DNA of 64,000 nt from JBFLYN01 sp040756655 (GTDB lineage Bacteria > Bacillota > Sulfobacillia > UBA8153), in NCBI GenBank assembly GCA_040756655.1, contig JBFLYN010000008.1, forward strand, positions 1-64,000, in the 5' to 3' direction. The number at the start of each line of letters is the position of its first letter. Within the stretch, counting starts at the first letter, position 1. Shown here piece after piece: positions 26,327 through 35,836 of this stretch. Both the position numbers and the translations under genes were made by a program. The notes beneath the pieces were generated by a model. That model did no database searches. It was not told where the DNA came from and saw nothing but the letters and a program-made list of their open reading frames with translations.

Positions 26327-27600
26327 TCACCGGATCCGTTTCGGTGGGGTGAAGGGTCTTAGGCGTCTCAAGGCGCCCCACCAGGGTTGCCTGAGCATGC
26401 TGTCGCGCCACAGGCCCCGGGTGTCCAGCGGAGCCAGGGGGGAAAGGTACGGTATACCGAACGAGTGCGCGGAGTTTAGGTAGCTAAGGAGGATCAGGGC
26501 CGCGGTTGCCAGTCCAAATAGCCCGAAGGTGGCGCCAAACACCAGCATGCCATACTTGGCCAGCCGCCAGCCATAAGCGATGGAGTAGCTGACAGAAATG
26601 AAAGTGCCTGTGGCCGTAAGTGCGATGACGATGATCATGCTCTGGCCTAGGTGCGGACGGCAGCGTCACCGATGATTAGCCCGCCCACAATGGTTACGGT
26701 GGTATTTGTGGGCCGGGGCAAACGTAGGGCTGCCTCGATTAGTAGTTCAAGCAGGAGTGACATTAGAAGAGCTTCGGTAAACGCCGGGTAAGGAATGCCC
26801 TCCCGGGTGCCGGCGATGGCCAACGCCAGGGATTTGGGAATGACCTCCACGTTGACCGAGATCACAGCGCCATACAGGCCCGGTCCAAACACGGCTACGA
26901 AAACCCCGGCCAGTCGTACCATCCTTAAAAAGACCGTTACCACTGGACTGTGAAAGTAGTCCTATGCACCCTGCTCAAGGGCCAACAGCGTGGTGGGCAA
27001 CAGCAATGCAAATGGGTGTTGTCCAAGAGGATAGCCACTCTTCCCTCGAGCAGGGCTGCGGTCACCTTGTCGGGGTGGTCCGTTCGCTGGATGAGTGGGA
27101 ACGGTGATATGCGGCGTCTTTCCATCCACTCGATCAAGTATTGGCCATCGAGCACGCTATCCAGTGCAACCCTCTGGAGTTCGTTTCGAATCCCGTCTAC
27201 TAGTTCCGGCCAAGCCAACCCCGTACGTGCACCAGGGCCTTGGAGGTACGGGTGAGCCTGCCGGCCTTCATGAGCTCCACTGCCAGTCTCCGGTGGGCAA
27301 TACGCCGGCGTACCAGGGCTATGTTCACCATCAGGGTTTCGGTGAAACTATCGCGGACCCCGAGGATAGACATCTCGGCTGCGGGGGCTTCGACGGCCCG
27401 ATCCTTCGGTCCGCGGGTATCGACGACATACATACCGGGGACAGCCGGAAACCAGCAAAGCGGGCGGTCTTGCCCACGAGCACCTCGTCCACCGCTTATT
27501 CCAGGTCGACCTCGGACTAGCTGTGCAGAGGTATGCCCGGGATGTCGCGTCCAGGGCATCAGAGGTTTGTGGTGGAACAGATGGCAGCCCGGCATGGCCG
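26327..27600 (-). pseudogene. GerA-family spore germination protein A subunit, broken
   Basis: Four frames give consecutive parts of a GerAA/SpoVAF-type membrane protein: MYVVDTRGPKDRAVEAPAAE and DSFTETLMVNIALVRRRI (27200-27480), LDGQYLIEWMERRRISPFPLIQ with AALLEGRVAILLD (26990-27200), the membrane part VRLAGVFVAVFGPGLYGAVIS, EALLMSLLLELLIEAALRLPRP and GGLIIGDAAV (26647-26943), and AYGWRLAKYGMLVFG ending FGIPYLSPLAP (26327-26638). At least three frameshifts are needed and the first ~100 residues are absent. Neighbouring gerAB and gerAC genes are not seen. Confidence 0.8.
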
Positions 27601-27609
27601 GGCAGGATG

Positions 27610-30600
27610 TTAGCCCTGCTGCCAGAGGGAAAACTCGGCGCGATGAGAAAACAGGAGGACTTGCCTTTGGTAGCTGAGGTTTAGCACCGCCTGACGGGTA
27701 TGCTCAAGGCGTCCGGCGTCGAAATTGAGGAAGGGGTCGTCAAAAATAAAGGGCAACACGTAGTCACCGGACAGAAGGTCGGAAATAGCCAGCCTCAGGG
27801 CCAAGAACAGCTGATCCTGGGCTCCCTGGCTCAGCTGGTCTACCAGGACGTCACGCCCACCGTCCAGGACCACCCAGAGGTGAAAACCCTCGTCAATCTC
27901 CACTCTCCGGCCGTCCACTCCCGACAGGCTGGCAAAATACGTACTAGTGGCCTGGGCCAGGCGCTGCCGGTGGCTGGCCTGGAAGTCTTGGGCCGCCTGC
28001 TGCAACGCGTGGTAGGCAAGAGACAGGGCGGATACTTCGAGCCTGACTTGCTCCCGTTGCTGTCTCAACTCCGCCAGGCGATCCTCGGCGGCAGCCAGGT
28101 TGAACGGCGCTGCGCCCACTAGCTCTGCCTGCTTTCTGCGGAGAAAGTCCACGCGCTCGCTGGCCGCCTCGGCCTTCCGGGCCAGCTCGGCCACTTCCTC
28201 CTGTAAGGAACGGTACCGGTCCTCTACGTCCTCCCGGAGGTCGGCCTCGGGAAGCCCGGGGTTTTGTAGCACCAGGTCCTGCCAGCGCCGAAGCATGATC
28301 CCGGCCTGGTTGGCGGCATCCACCACCTTGAGGCGGAGTTCCTCGGGCGTTGCAGCGTCGTGGCTCCTAAGGAAGGCATTGAGTTCGTCCAGCGCCCGTT
28401 CCCACTGCTCCCGGTCGCCGGCAAACCTGCGCCACCTGTCCATGGACTGGTCCAGGTTACCTCCCGTCGCCGCCAGGACAGGTTCAAGACCGACGGCGCC
28501 GGCAACCAGCTGGGACTGCAGCTTAGTAAGCTCGGCCTCCAAGAGCTCCTTCCGCCGGCGAGCCTGGCTGCAAAGACCATGTTCGGCCTGGAGGTCCGCC
28601 TGCAGGCGCTGGCACTGGCTCACCAGCGCCTGTAGATACTCAGTAGTGTGAGACTCGTCAAATGGAGCGACTCTGGCCCTAAGTAACGATATGGTGCTTT
28701 CCAGCCGGGCCAGGGGGCTTACCCCGTCCTCGCCAGCCCCGGTCACTTCTTGTTCCACACGGAGGGCCCGCTGGAGATCGGCAGTGGCCTCCTCCCACTC
28801 CTGGGCCTGCCTCATGGCCTGTTTCCACCAGTCATCTCCCAGTCCTGCCATCCAGGTGGCCGCTTCGGCTACCGTCTGCACCGTGGTGCCGGCCACGCCC
28901 GCCAGTACTGCCATCTCCCGCCAGTGCTCCTGGGCCTCTTCCACCGGAACCACATGGGCATCCCGGGTGGGACCTCCAAGCTGGCGCTGGTTCCAGTCGC
29001 CAATGATGCGCTCCAGCTCAGCCCGGCGGTGGGTGAGGTGGGCCCACCGGGCGTAGGCTCCAGCTACGTCCCCAAAGGCCTGGCGGGCGTCGGCGGTGAG
29101 ACTCAGCAGCTGTCTTTCAGCGGCTTCAGCTGCCGCCAACTGCTCTTGGAGTGCTGCCAAATCTCCCGGTGACGGGAGCCCCCGGGACTGGGCAGCCAGC
29201 ACTTCCTCCTGGGCCCGGCAGAGGCGGTAGCGTTCTTGGGCCCGAATCAGATCACCTTGGTTCCAGGAGATAAGGAATGCGTGCTCCATGACCAGTTCAT
29301 GGAGGGCCCGGTCTACAGCGGCCAGCTCTTCCGCCGGGCCGGCCCCACGGCTCCCGCGAGCATGCGCCAACCATACCGCCGCCGCCAGGGCGACGGCAGC
29401 CGCCACTCCGTAGGGACGGGCAGATACCACCAGGAACAGGACCGCCAAGACCGCTGCCCAGACCCACGCCTGGCGCCAGACCGGCCGGGCGGAAGCCCGG
29501 GCGGCTTGTTGTTCTAGTTTTTGCCTTTGGTCGAGAAACGCCAGTTTCTTATCCATGGCCCGGGCGGCCTCCTCGCCCAGGCTCACCAGCTCGCCGAATT
29601 CGCGTTCCCAGGTCCGCCGGGCATCCTGGTAGGCATCAATTCTCGCCCGGGCCTGCTCCAACGCGCCCCGGGCCTCACGTAACCTGTGCCACACCCGCTC
29701 CTGCACGGTAGGCCAGTCGCGGCAGGCCGAACGGGCTTCGGGCGTTGCTCCGTCAAACCAGCCCAGGGCTCCCTGTAACTCGGCGCTGACATGATCCAAT
29801 TCTCGCCTGTTGGCCAATTGGGCGTTCCAGGCATCCAGCAGGGCCCGGGCCATCCGCCGACGTTCGGGAAGCAGCGCAGAGGGGGCTGAACCCAACCCGG
29901 CCCACGGCCAGAGCCCTGCCAGCTGCGCCCGGGCGCCCTCGCCGCGTTGGCGAGCGGCGGCCAGCCGTCTTTCTAGTTGCTCCTTTTCGTCCAAGCGCAG
30001 CAAAAGCTCACGATGCTTTTGCGTAAGCTCGGGCCGCCCGTCCACTGCCGCATACTCGGTCCGGACCAGCTCCTGGAGCCTGGCGATTTCTCGCTGGTGC
30101 GCGGCAAGTTCCCCTTCTGCCGTGACCAGTGCCGTCTTCAGCTGGGCGATGCTGGCCGACAGGGTCTGGAGGCGGCCCAGGGTCTCGCCGGTCTCGGCCG
30201 GGCACTCAAGGAGTTCGGGGTAGTTGGAAGCCAGGTGAGATCGCCGGGACTCCTCCCGGCGAACCAGGTCTTTGAGCCTGTCCAGGGCCCCATCCAGCCG
30301 CTGCTGTTCACGATAGCGGGTGTCATACTGCAGGCGGTAAGTCCGCCATTCACCCCAGACTCTCAGCGACTGCTCGCGCTGCTTGAGGCGCCCCGAGACC
30401 TCCTGGTACTCCCTGATGACTGTTCCTAGTTCCTCCTGCACGGCCGGGAGGGCGTCCAGGAGCTCCCGGTGCTGTTGGATCTTCTGCTGCAGGGTGGTGA
30501 CCTCTGTCTCCAGCTGCTCCAGGTGACGGTCCTGGCGTTGATTTCCCGGAGTTACCCCCAGATCCCGGGTGTAGCGAGTGAGGTTCCGGAGGGACAGGCT

Positions 30601-31185
30601 GAGGCTTTCGAGTCCTCTTTGGTAGCTGCCGGTGGCGCCCGATAGCAGGCGCACCAGGTCATCATCGAGGCTGGGTTCGCGCAGCAGGGGTTGGGTCAGG
30701 CAGAAGGTGGCGGTGAACAAGTCCGGCGACTCGATGCCCACCAGTTCCCGGACGGCATCTATGTACTGGACGTTTGGGCGTCGCGCCCGGGCCCGGTGCT
30801 CACCCCCGGCCAGTTCCACCCAGCCCTTGGATTCCCGACGGGATAGGCTTACCCGGTCCGTGTCGAAATTCCTGGCAACCCGGTAGACCTCGCCGTCTAC
30901 GCAGAACTCCAGTTCACCGCCGAAGTCCCGGGCATCATGCCAACTTTTGTACCGGGCCTTGCCGACCCGGGACGGGTCGGTGCTCCCGGGCAAACCGTAC
31001 AGCAAAGCAACCAAACCCGCCACTAGGGTGGACTTACCCTGCTCGTTGGCAGCCACGATGACGTTGAGGCCATCGTCAAGGACCAGTTCCTTCTCCTGGG
31101 CGTAACAGCCAAAACCGCGCAGGACCAGTCTCCTCCAGCTCACCTTTGCCACCGGGCTCACCCCCACCCTGCCGCCTCGGCTCAC
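27610..31185 (-). CDS. yhaN: YhaN-type SbcC/Rad50-like ATPase
   Basis: A 1191-residue SMC-like protein. It has an AAA head with P-loop VAANEQGKSTL (Lys51; the first Gly of the usual motif is Ala), long coiled coils on both sides of the centre, a central pair of hydrophobic helices near residues 573-610 (AWVWAAVLAVLFLVV and VAAAVALAAAVWLA), and a C-terminal head with the signature LSQGAQDQLFLALRLA and Walker B FIFDDP near 1146-1151. The membrane helices distinguish YhaN from soluble SbcC. It overlaps the nuclease gene upstream by 4 bases, so the two act as a YhaO/YhaN double-strand break processing pair. Start GTG at 31185 or slightly inside. Confidence 0.85.
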   Translation of the reverse strand: MSRGGRVGVSPVAKVSWRRLVLRGFGCYAQEKELVLDDGLNVIVAANEQGKSTLVAGLVALLYGLPGSTDPSRVGKARYKSWHDARDFGGELEFCVDGEVYRVARNFDTDRVSLSRRESKGWVELAGGEHRARARRPNVQYIDAVRELVGIESPDLFTATFCLTQPLLREPSLDDDLVRLLSGATGSYQRGLESLSLSLRNLTRYTRDLGVTPGNQRQDRHLEQLETEVTTLQQKIQQHRELLDALPAVQEELGTVIREYQEVSGRLKQREQSLRVWGEWRTYRLQYDTRYREQQRLDGALDRLKDLVRREESRRSHLASNYPELLECPAETGETLGRLQTLSASIAQLKTALVTAEGELAAHQREIARLQELVRTEYAAVDGRPELTQKHRELLLRLDEKEQLERRLAAARQRGEGARAQLAGLWPWAGLGSAPSALLPERRRMARALLDAWNAQLANRRELDHVSAELQGALGWFDGATPEARSACRDWPTVQERVWHRLREARGALEQARARIDAYQDARRTWEREFGELVSLGEEAARAMDKKLAFLDQRQKLEQQAARASARPVWRQAWVWAAVLAVLFLVVSARPYGVAAAVALAAAVWLAHARGSRGAGPAEELAAVDRALHELVMEHAFLISWNQGDLIRAQERYRLCRAQEEVLAAQSRGLPSPGDLAALQEQLAAAEAAERQLLSLTADARQAFGDVAGAYARWAHLTHRRAELERIIGDWNQRQLGGPTRDAHVVPVEEAQEHWREMAVLAGVAGTTVQTVAEAATWMAGLGDDWWKQAMRQAQEWEEATADLQRALRVEQEVTGAGEDGVSPLARLESTISLLRARVAPFDESHTTEYLQALVSQCQRLQADLQAEHGLCSQARRRKELLEAELTKLQSQLVAGAVGLEPVLAATGGNLDQSMDRWRRFAGDREQWERALDELNAFLRSHDAATPEELRLKVVDAANQAGIMLRRWQDLVLQNPGLPEADLREDVEDRYRSLQEEVAELARKAEAASERVDFLRRKQAELVGAAPFNLAAAEDRLAELRQQREQVRLEVSALSLAYHALQQAAQDFQASHRQRLAQATSTYFASLSGVDGRRVEIDEGFHLWVVLDGGRDVLVDQLSQGAQDQLFLALRLAISDLLSGDYVLPFIFDDPFLNFDAGRLEHTRQAVLNLSYQRQVLLFSHRAEFSLWQQG

Positions 31186-32324
31186 TCTGACGCCTTGCGG
31201 AATTCCTGCCCATGGTCCAGGCTGGCCAGACCCAGCCGGAGCGCCCGGGCAATGATCTTCCTTTCCGCCTCAGTCTCGGCCGCGAGCAGCTGCTGGCGCA
31301 GTCGCCTGGTGAACATCCCCCGGATGGTAGGTTCCCGGGAGCGCATCTCCAAAAGACCATGGGATAGCGAGCTGGTCTGATCTTGGATCTCCAGGTGGTA
31401 GAACCGGGGTCCAACCCGCCGGGCCAAGGTTTCCGGGTCCAGGTCAAAGTCGGGCACTCCTGTGAGGACAACCCTTACTACATCGTCCCGGCCTCCTAGA
31501 CCCTCCAGGCTGGCCAGTAGCCCCTCGGCGCTGCCCGCAAGCCCGGTGTCCAGAATCTCGATGCGCACGACCCGGGCGCCGGCCGGGACCTTCTCGACTT
31601 TGACCCCACCCGGCTGCAGGGTCACCACGGTGAAAAAGCCCATCCCGGGGTCGCTGAAGCCCTTAGCTTCCACCGAGCCGGGATAGACGGCCAGGCCACC
31701 GGACGAAAGCTGCACCTGCCGGTGGCCATGGAAGTGCCCCAGGGCTATGTAATCGTACCGCGCCCGGGCCAGTCCATCTGAGGCCAGGGGAAGGCTCCGA
31801 TCGCCGGCATTCCAGTCCAAGGACCCGTGAAAGACGCCCAGGTGCCAGCCGGGCGCTTCCTTCTTCGGAAACGACGCCAGGGGGACCGCAGCACGGGTGA
31901 GCCCACCCGTGTAGGCCAGGGAGTATACGTGGCAGGCTTCGCCCTGGACTGCAAGCTCGGCCACCGGCTCCGGGTGCGGGTTCTGGACCAGCACTCCCGG
32001 CCAGTCCCGGCCGTTGACCCGGTATACCGAGTCATGATAGGTGATCTCGTCGTGATTGCCGGGAAGGGTGACCAAGTGGATGCCGGCGGTGGTGAGCCGG
32101 CGGAGTTCGCCCAATACGTTGTCAACCAGGGCCGCTTCGGGCTGGTGGGTCTCGAACAAGTCACCGGCGATGAGGACCAGGCCGATGCCACTACCCGGTG
32201 AAAGGGCATAATCCACCGCTCTCCTCAGCAGCCCGTCTCGTTCTTTCTGCCGGGCTTGGGCCCGGTCACCAAGAAAGCCCGGCCACCAACCCAAGTGCAG
32301 GTCGGCCAGGTGCAAGATGCGCAT
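31182..32324 (-). CDS. yhaO: YhaO/SbcD-type DNA exonuclease
   Basis: A 380-residue calcineurin-like metallophosphoesterase. All metal motifs of the Mre11/SbcD family are present: LHLADLHLG (residues 4-12), LIAGDLFE, LPGNHDE, GVFHGSLD and ALGHFHGH. The C-terminal capping region is about 150 residues. It is expected to be an Mn2+-dependent nuclease working with the ATPase encoded directly downstream. Confidence 0.88.
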   Translation of the reverse strand: MRILHLADLHLGWWPGFLGDRAQARQKERDGLLRRAVDYALSPGSGIGLVLIAGDLFETHQPEAALVDNVLGELRRLTTAGIHLVTLPGNHDEITYHDSVYRVNGRDWPGVLVQNPHPEPVAELAVQGEACHVYSLAYTGGLTRAAVPLASFPKKEAPGWHLGVFHGSLDWNAGDRSLPLASDGLARARYDYIALGHFHGHRQVQLSSGGLAVYPGSVEAKGFSDPGMGFFTVVTLQPGGVKVEKVPAGARVVRIEILDTGLAGSAEGLLASLEGLGGRDDVVRVVLTGVPDFDLDPETLARRVGPRFYHLEIQDQTSSLSHGLLEMRSREPTIRGMFTRRLRQQLLAAETEAERKIIARALRLGLASLDHGQEFRKASE

Positions 32325-32547
32325 GTTCCCACCCCCGCAGGAGCTAACCCGCTGGTTTCAACCCAGTTATTCCCTGGATTTCGACACTGGAACTGGGGAT
32401 TCCTGCCCTCTCCTCTAGACCATCAAGTCTGCCCGGGATTCCCCCGGCATACGGGGCCCCCCTGCCGGTAACTGGTTTCCCGTGCATCTTCCAACGACTC
32501 ACTAACCACGCTACGTAGACCGTCTTTGTAGGCTACGTGTGCCTTGC

Positions 32548-33567
32548 CTAGACTAGTCCGTCCAAGGCTAGGGGTGCCTGCTCGCTGGCCAATACCGTGC
32601 GAACTCCCGTCTTCTCCTCCACGTACCGGGCCAGATGGTGACGCACATCCGTCGGCTGGCTATAGCAGGCATCCAGGTGGGTGATGACGGCCAGCTTCAC
32701 CGTAGAGCCCTCCAGTAGGTGAATGAGCCCCAAGACCGTGAGCTGGCGGTTGGCGAACATGTTAAAGTAGCTGGTGTTGGCCACCAGTACGTTTACGTTC
32801 TGGTAGGCTTCTTTTACATCGTGGTGGTAGGCGGCCACTGCCTCGAAATCGTGCAGTGCCCGGTAGTCCACGGACTTCACTTGTCCGTCCCGGCTCACAT
32901 AGCTCCGGATATACCCGGTATCGCTGGTATACCCAACCGTTAGCGCGCCCCCGCTAACCACGCAACCGAAGTTGTCCCGGGAATGGTAGGCAGGGACCGG
33001 AACGACAGAAAGGTTACCTATGCCCACCGCCCGGCCCGCTGAAAGAGCTACGACCTGCGCAGGTCCTTCGCGATAGCCCTCGTGTTCATCCGACACTCCC
33101 TGGTGAAAGCGGCTGATCATCCCCTCCGGTCCCAGGGACACCGGGCCGGCCAGCAGGACGCCTTTTCTCCTGGACATAAGGTGGGTCATGGCCTCCACCA
33201 CCCCGCCGGCATCGGCAGCATGATCAGTGTGATCGTGGGAAACGTACACAGCATCAAGGTTGCGAAGGTCAAGCCCGGCCCGGGCGGCATGGACCAGGGC
33301 CCCGGGACCAGGGTCAAAGTGGACCAGCGTCCCGTCCATCCGCAATAGGAAACCCCCGGTCGGCTGGACCTGTGTCACCACGTTTACCGGATTTCCCCCG
33401 GTCCCCAAAAACCACAGCCAGTTGCCCGGCGGCAGGGGGGCGGGCTCGGAAAATTTCACGTGAGAAATATGAGCGATCACCCGGCCCTGGGTGACCGCGT
33501 GCAGGTAGGAGAAGGTGGTCTCGGGGGAGGAGGGCTCGTCGGGGCCGGGCGGCAGTGACAGGCTCAT
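32548..33567 (-). CDS. Metallo-beta-lactamase fold hydrolase
   Basis: A 339-residue MBL-fold protein: the HxHxDH zinc motif is in VYVSHDHTDHAADAG, followed by a later His (PAYHSRDNFG), Asp (YTSDTGY) and His (VITHLDA). ATG at 33567 follows GGAGGTGTAGC. The nature of the substrate is not evident; it resembles UlaG/RNase Z-like stand-alone hydrolases. It is transcribed alone, downstream of the gerM terminator. Confidence 0.75.
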   Translation of the reverse strand: MSLSLPPGPDEPSSPETTFSYLHAVTQGRVIAHISHVKFSEPAPLPPGNWLWFLGTGGNPVNVVTQVQPTGGFLLRMDGTLVHFDPGPGALVHAARAGLDLRNLDAVYVSHDHTDHAADAGGVVEAMTHLMSRRKGVLLAGPVSLGPEGMISRFHQGVSDEHEGYREGPAQVVALSAGRAVGIGNLSVVPVPAYHSRDNFGCVVSGGALTVGYTSDTGYIRSYVSRDGQVKSVDYRALHDFEAVAAYHHDVKEAYQNVNVLVANTSYFNMFANRQLTVLGLIHLLEGSTVKLAVITHLDACYSQPTDVRHHLARYVEEKTGVRTVLASEQAPLALDGLV

Positions 33568-33647
33568 GCTACACCTCCGGTGTGGTTCTACTGAGGAGTT
33601 CGTCCGCCGGGTGCGGAAACCTCCCGCCATAGCATGTTCCACCGCAC

Positions 33648-33676
33648 GGAAAAGGCCCGGGGCTCACCCGGGCCTT
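33648..33676 (-). terminator. Rho-independent terminator of gerM
   Basis: AAGGCCCGGG (33652-33661) pairs perfectly with CCCGGGCCTT (33667-33676) around a five-base loop; on the minus strand the hairpin is followed by TTTTCC. It lies 19 bases after the gerM stop. Confidence 0.75.
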
Positions 33677-33694
33677 CTCTTCTAGATCCGGATA

Positions 33695-34252
33695 CTAGTT
33701 GCCTGCGTACGAGGGGTCGGGCTTGATAGGACGGTCGGTGGCCAGGTGTCCAAAGATGGCCTCTTCCTTCTTCCCTTCCAGCAGAAACTGCACGGACTCG
33801 ATGTCTTCCCATGCGGTCAAGGAGGTTACCACCGAGTAAATGGTCATGATGTCACCGGTCGAACCACCCCAGTGCTTGGTCTGGAGTTCCCTGGAGAAGT
33901 TCACATAGGCCACCTTGTCCTCGATGGTCAGTTCCAGTAACCTGGCTTCGGCCGGGATGGTCCTGCCCAGGCCGGCGACGGTCGGGCCGTTTATGAGTTC
34001 GTTTACGATGGTCTCAGCCAGAGTACCTTCCACCACTACCTCTCGGACCTCGGGCATGACCTTGTCGGCGTCCGGACCGGCGAAGTACAAGGTGACCTGC
34101 TCTTTGACCTGCGGCGCGGTAGGCTGGGTAGGCGGCGGCTGGCTGGCAGGAGGTGGCTCCACCGGGGCGGGTTTTAGCGCGGCCATCAAGCTGCAGCCCG
34201 TCGTCAGCACCACCAGCGAGAACAGGAAGATCCATAGTACGAGTCTTTTCAC
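33695..34252 (-). CDS. GerMN-domain lipoprotein
   Basis: A 185-residue exported lipoprotein: signal VLWIFLFSLVVLTTGCS with the lipid Cys near residue 17, a Pro-rich linker (PAPVEPPPASQPPP), then one GerMN domain (VTLYFAGPDADKVMPEVREV, AETIVNELINGP, VAYVNFSRELQ, TIYSVVTSLTAW). GerM proteins take part in spore wall/cortex assembly in Bacillus, but single-domain GerMN lipoproteins occur more widely. GTG at 34252 is chosen because AAGGAGG precedes it. Confidence 0.82.
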   Translation of the reverse strand: MKRLVLWIFLFSLVVLTTGCSLMAALKPAPVEPPPASQPPPTQPTAPQVKEQVTLYFAGPDADKVMPEVREVVVEGTLAETIVNELINGPTVAGLGRTIPAEARLLELTIEDKVAYVNFSRELQTKHWGGSTGDIMTIYSVVTSLTAWEDIESVQFLLEGKKEEAIFGHLATDRPIKPDPSYAGN

Positions 34253-34432
34253 GGGTGAACCCTCCTTGTCGTTTCTCTTGCTCTGGTTAGAGTGTAACCT
34301 CCGGGCTTTGCAGACCCGTTGCAGGGTGTTGCACATCTGTAACCAAGCGTCGACGAATAAGTTTCAGTTTACCAGGAGAGGAAAGCCGGCGCATCAGGGC
34401 GAACCAAGGGTAGGCAGGAAAGGAGGCCTTCA

Positions 34433-35806
34433 ATGACCGGCTTGGCCTGCGAATGGAAGATCCCCGGAAAACGGTGGGGACACCGGCTTCACGCCATGTG
34501 TAGTTACATGGCCATGTTTCCCCCGTCCATCCCCCACTACTTCATCGCCAAGTGCACCGACCCTGGGGATGTGGTCCTGGACCCCTTTTCGGGCCGCGGC
34601 ACCACACCTCTCCAGGCGTGCCTGGAAGGGCGCACGGGAGTGGGCAACGATCTTAACCCCTTGGCATACATGCTGACCCGCGCCAAGGTAGACCTGCCCT
34701 ACGAGCACCAAGTTTGGGAACGGCTAGACCAGCTGGAGCTGGGCTACGTTCCCCGGGATGACACCGCCGGGCTGATCCAGGAGTACGAGGCTTGGGCGTC
34801 AAGATCCGGCCGCGGGTCATGGTTGGAATGCCGTCGCCTGCTGGCAGAACTGAGAAAGGCCTACGCTGGCGAGAAAACCGTTCCTCTTCCCCATTACGTC
34901 GATGAAAGCTACAACTGGAACCCTGAGGCTGGCCCCATCGACTTTGCCGAGGAGCACCACCACCCCATCTGGATCTTCTACCACCCGGAGACCCTGCGCC
35001 AGCTGGCGTACCTGAAGAGCCGCCTCACTGGCGACCGTACAGACACTTTCATTGCTGCCACCATCCTGGGGATCATGCATGGTAACAGCCCGTTCTACCT
35101 TTCCATCCCCATGCCCAACACTTTCAGCATGACTCCCCGCTACGTGCTTAAGTATACTTACGAAAAGGGTCTCGTCCTGCCGCTGCGCAATGTCTTCCAC
35201 TGCCTCAGGCACAAGGTCGCGCTGATGAACCTGCCGCCTGAGGTAATCCGGGGCCGGGCCTTCTACGGTGACATCCGCAACCTACCCAGCCAGTTGGAAC
35301 CCTACCTCGACCGGCTGGGCAGGCGAGTGCAGCTGGTGGTCTCCTCCCCTCCCTACCTCAAGGTTGTCAAGTATGGCCTGTACAACTGGATCCGCCTGTG
35401 GTTCCTGGAGCGAGCGGATGCCCCCTGGCAGCACGGGGATGAACGGCTGGACCGGCAGGTAGACGCGGTCCTCGACGACGGGCATTTACTACCAGAATAC
35501 CTGGAGTTCATGGCCGAGAGCCTTACGACCCTGTACCCGCTTCTGGCCGATGACGGGGTAGTGGCGCTGGTCATCGGCGACGTGGAAAAGGGAAAACACC
35601 GGATTACCCTGGCCCAAGAAGTATGGGAGCACTCGGCCAAGCCAGCGGGGTTTAGGTACCTCGATTGTATCGTCGATTCTATCGAACTCAATTACAAAGT
35701 TACCAAGATCTGGGGGGACCAACGCGGAAGGGCGACCGACACCGACCGGGTCCTGCTCTTACATAAGGGGCGGCCCAAGATCAAGGACTGCCCGGTGACG
35801 TGGTGA
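34433..35806 (+). CDS. Solitary site-specific DNA methyltransferase (N4-cytosine/N6-adenine type)
   Basis: A 457-residue methyltransferase. The AdoMet motif is DPFSGRGTTPLQA near residue 45, and the catalytic motif IV is SSPPY near residue 306, about 260 residues later, giving the motif I - recognition domain - motif IV order. AAGGAGG lies just before the ATG. No restriction endonuclease gene adjoins it, so it looks like an orphan enzyme for regulation or protection against foreign DNA. Recognition sequence unknown. Confidence 0.82.
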   Translation: MTGLACEWKIPGKRWGHRLHAMCSYMAMFPPSIPHYFIAKCTDPGDVVLDPFSGRGTTPLQACLEGRTGVGNDLNPLAYMLTRAKVDLPYEHQVWERLDQLELGYVPRDDTAGLIQEYEAWASRSGRGSWLECRRLLAELRKAYAGEKTVPLPHYVDESYNWNPEAGPIDFAEEHHHPIWIFYHPETLRQLAYLKSRLTGDRTDTFIAATILGIMHGNSPFYLSIPMPNTFSMTPRYVLKYTYEKGLVLPLRNVFHCLRHKVALMNLPPEVIRGRAFYGDIRNLPSQLEPYLDRLGRRVQLVVSSPPYLKVVKYGLYNWIRLWFLERADAPWQHGDERLDRQVDAVLDDGHLLPEYLEFMAESLTTLYPLLADDGVVALVIGDVEKGKHRITLAQEVWEHSAKPAGFRYLDCIVDSIELNYKVTKIWGDQRGRATDTDRVLLLHKGRPKIKDCPVTW

Positions 35807-35811
35807 GTAGG

Positions 35812-35834
35812 AGCCCCTGCCAAGAGGGGCTTTA
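35812..35834 (+). terminator. Terminator between methyltransferase and sodA genes
   Basis: AGCCCCT (35812-35818) pairs with AGGGGCT (35825-35831), followed by TTTA. It separates two convergent genes and may serve both. Confidence 0.6.
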
Positions 35835-35836
35835 TG

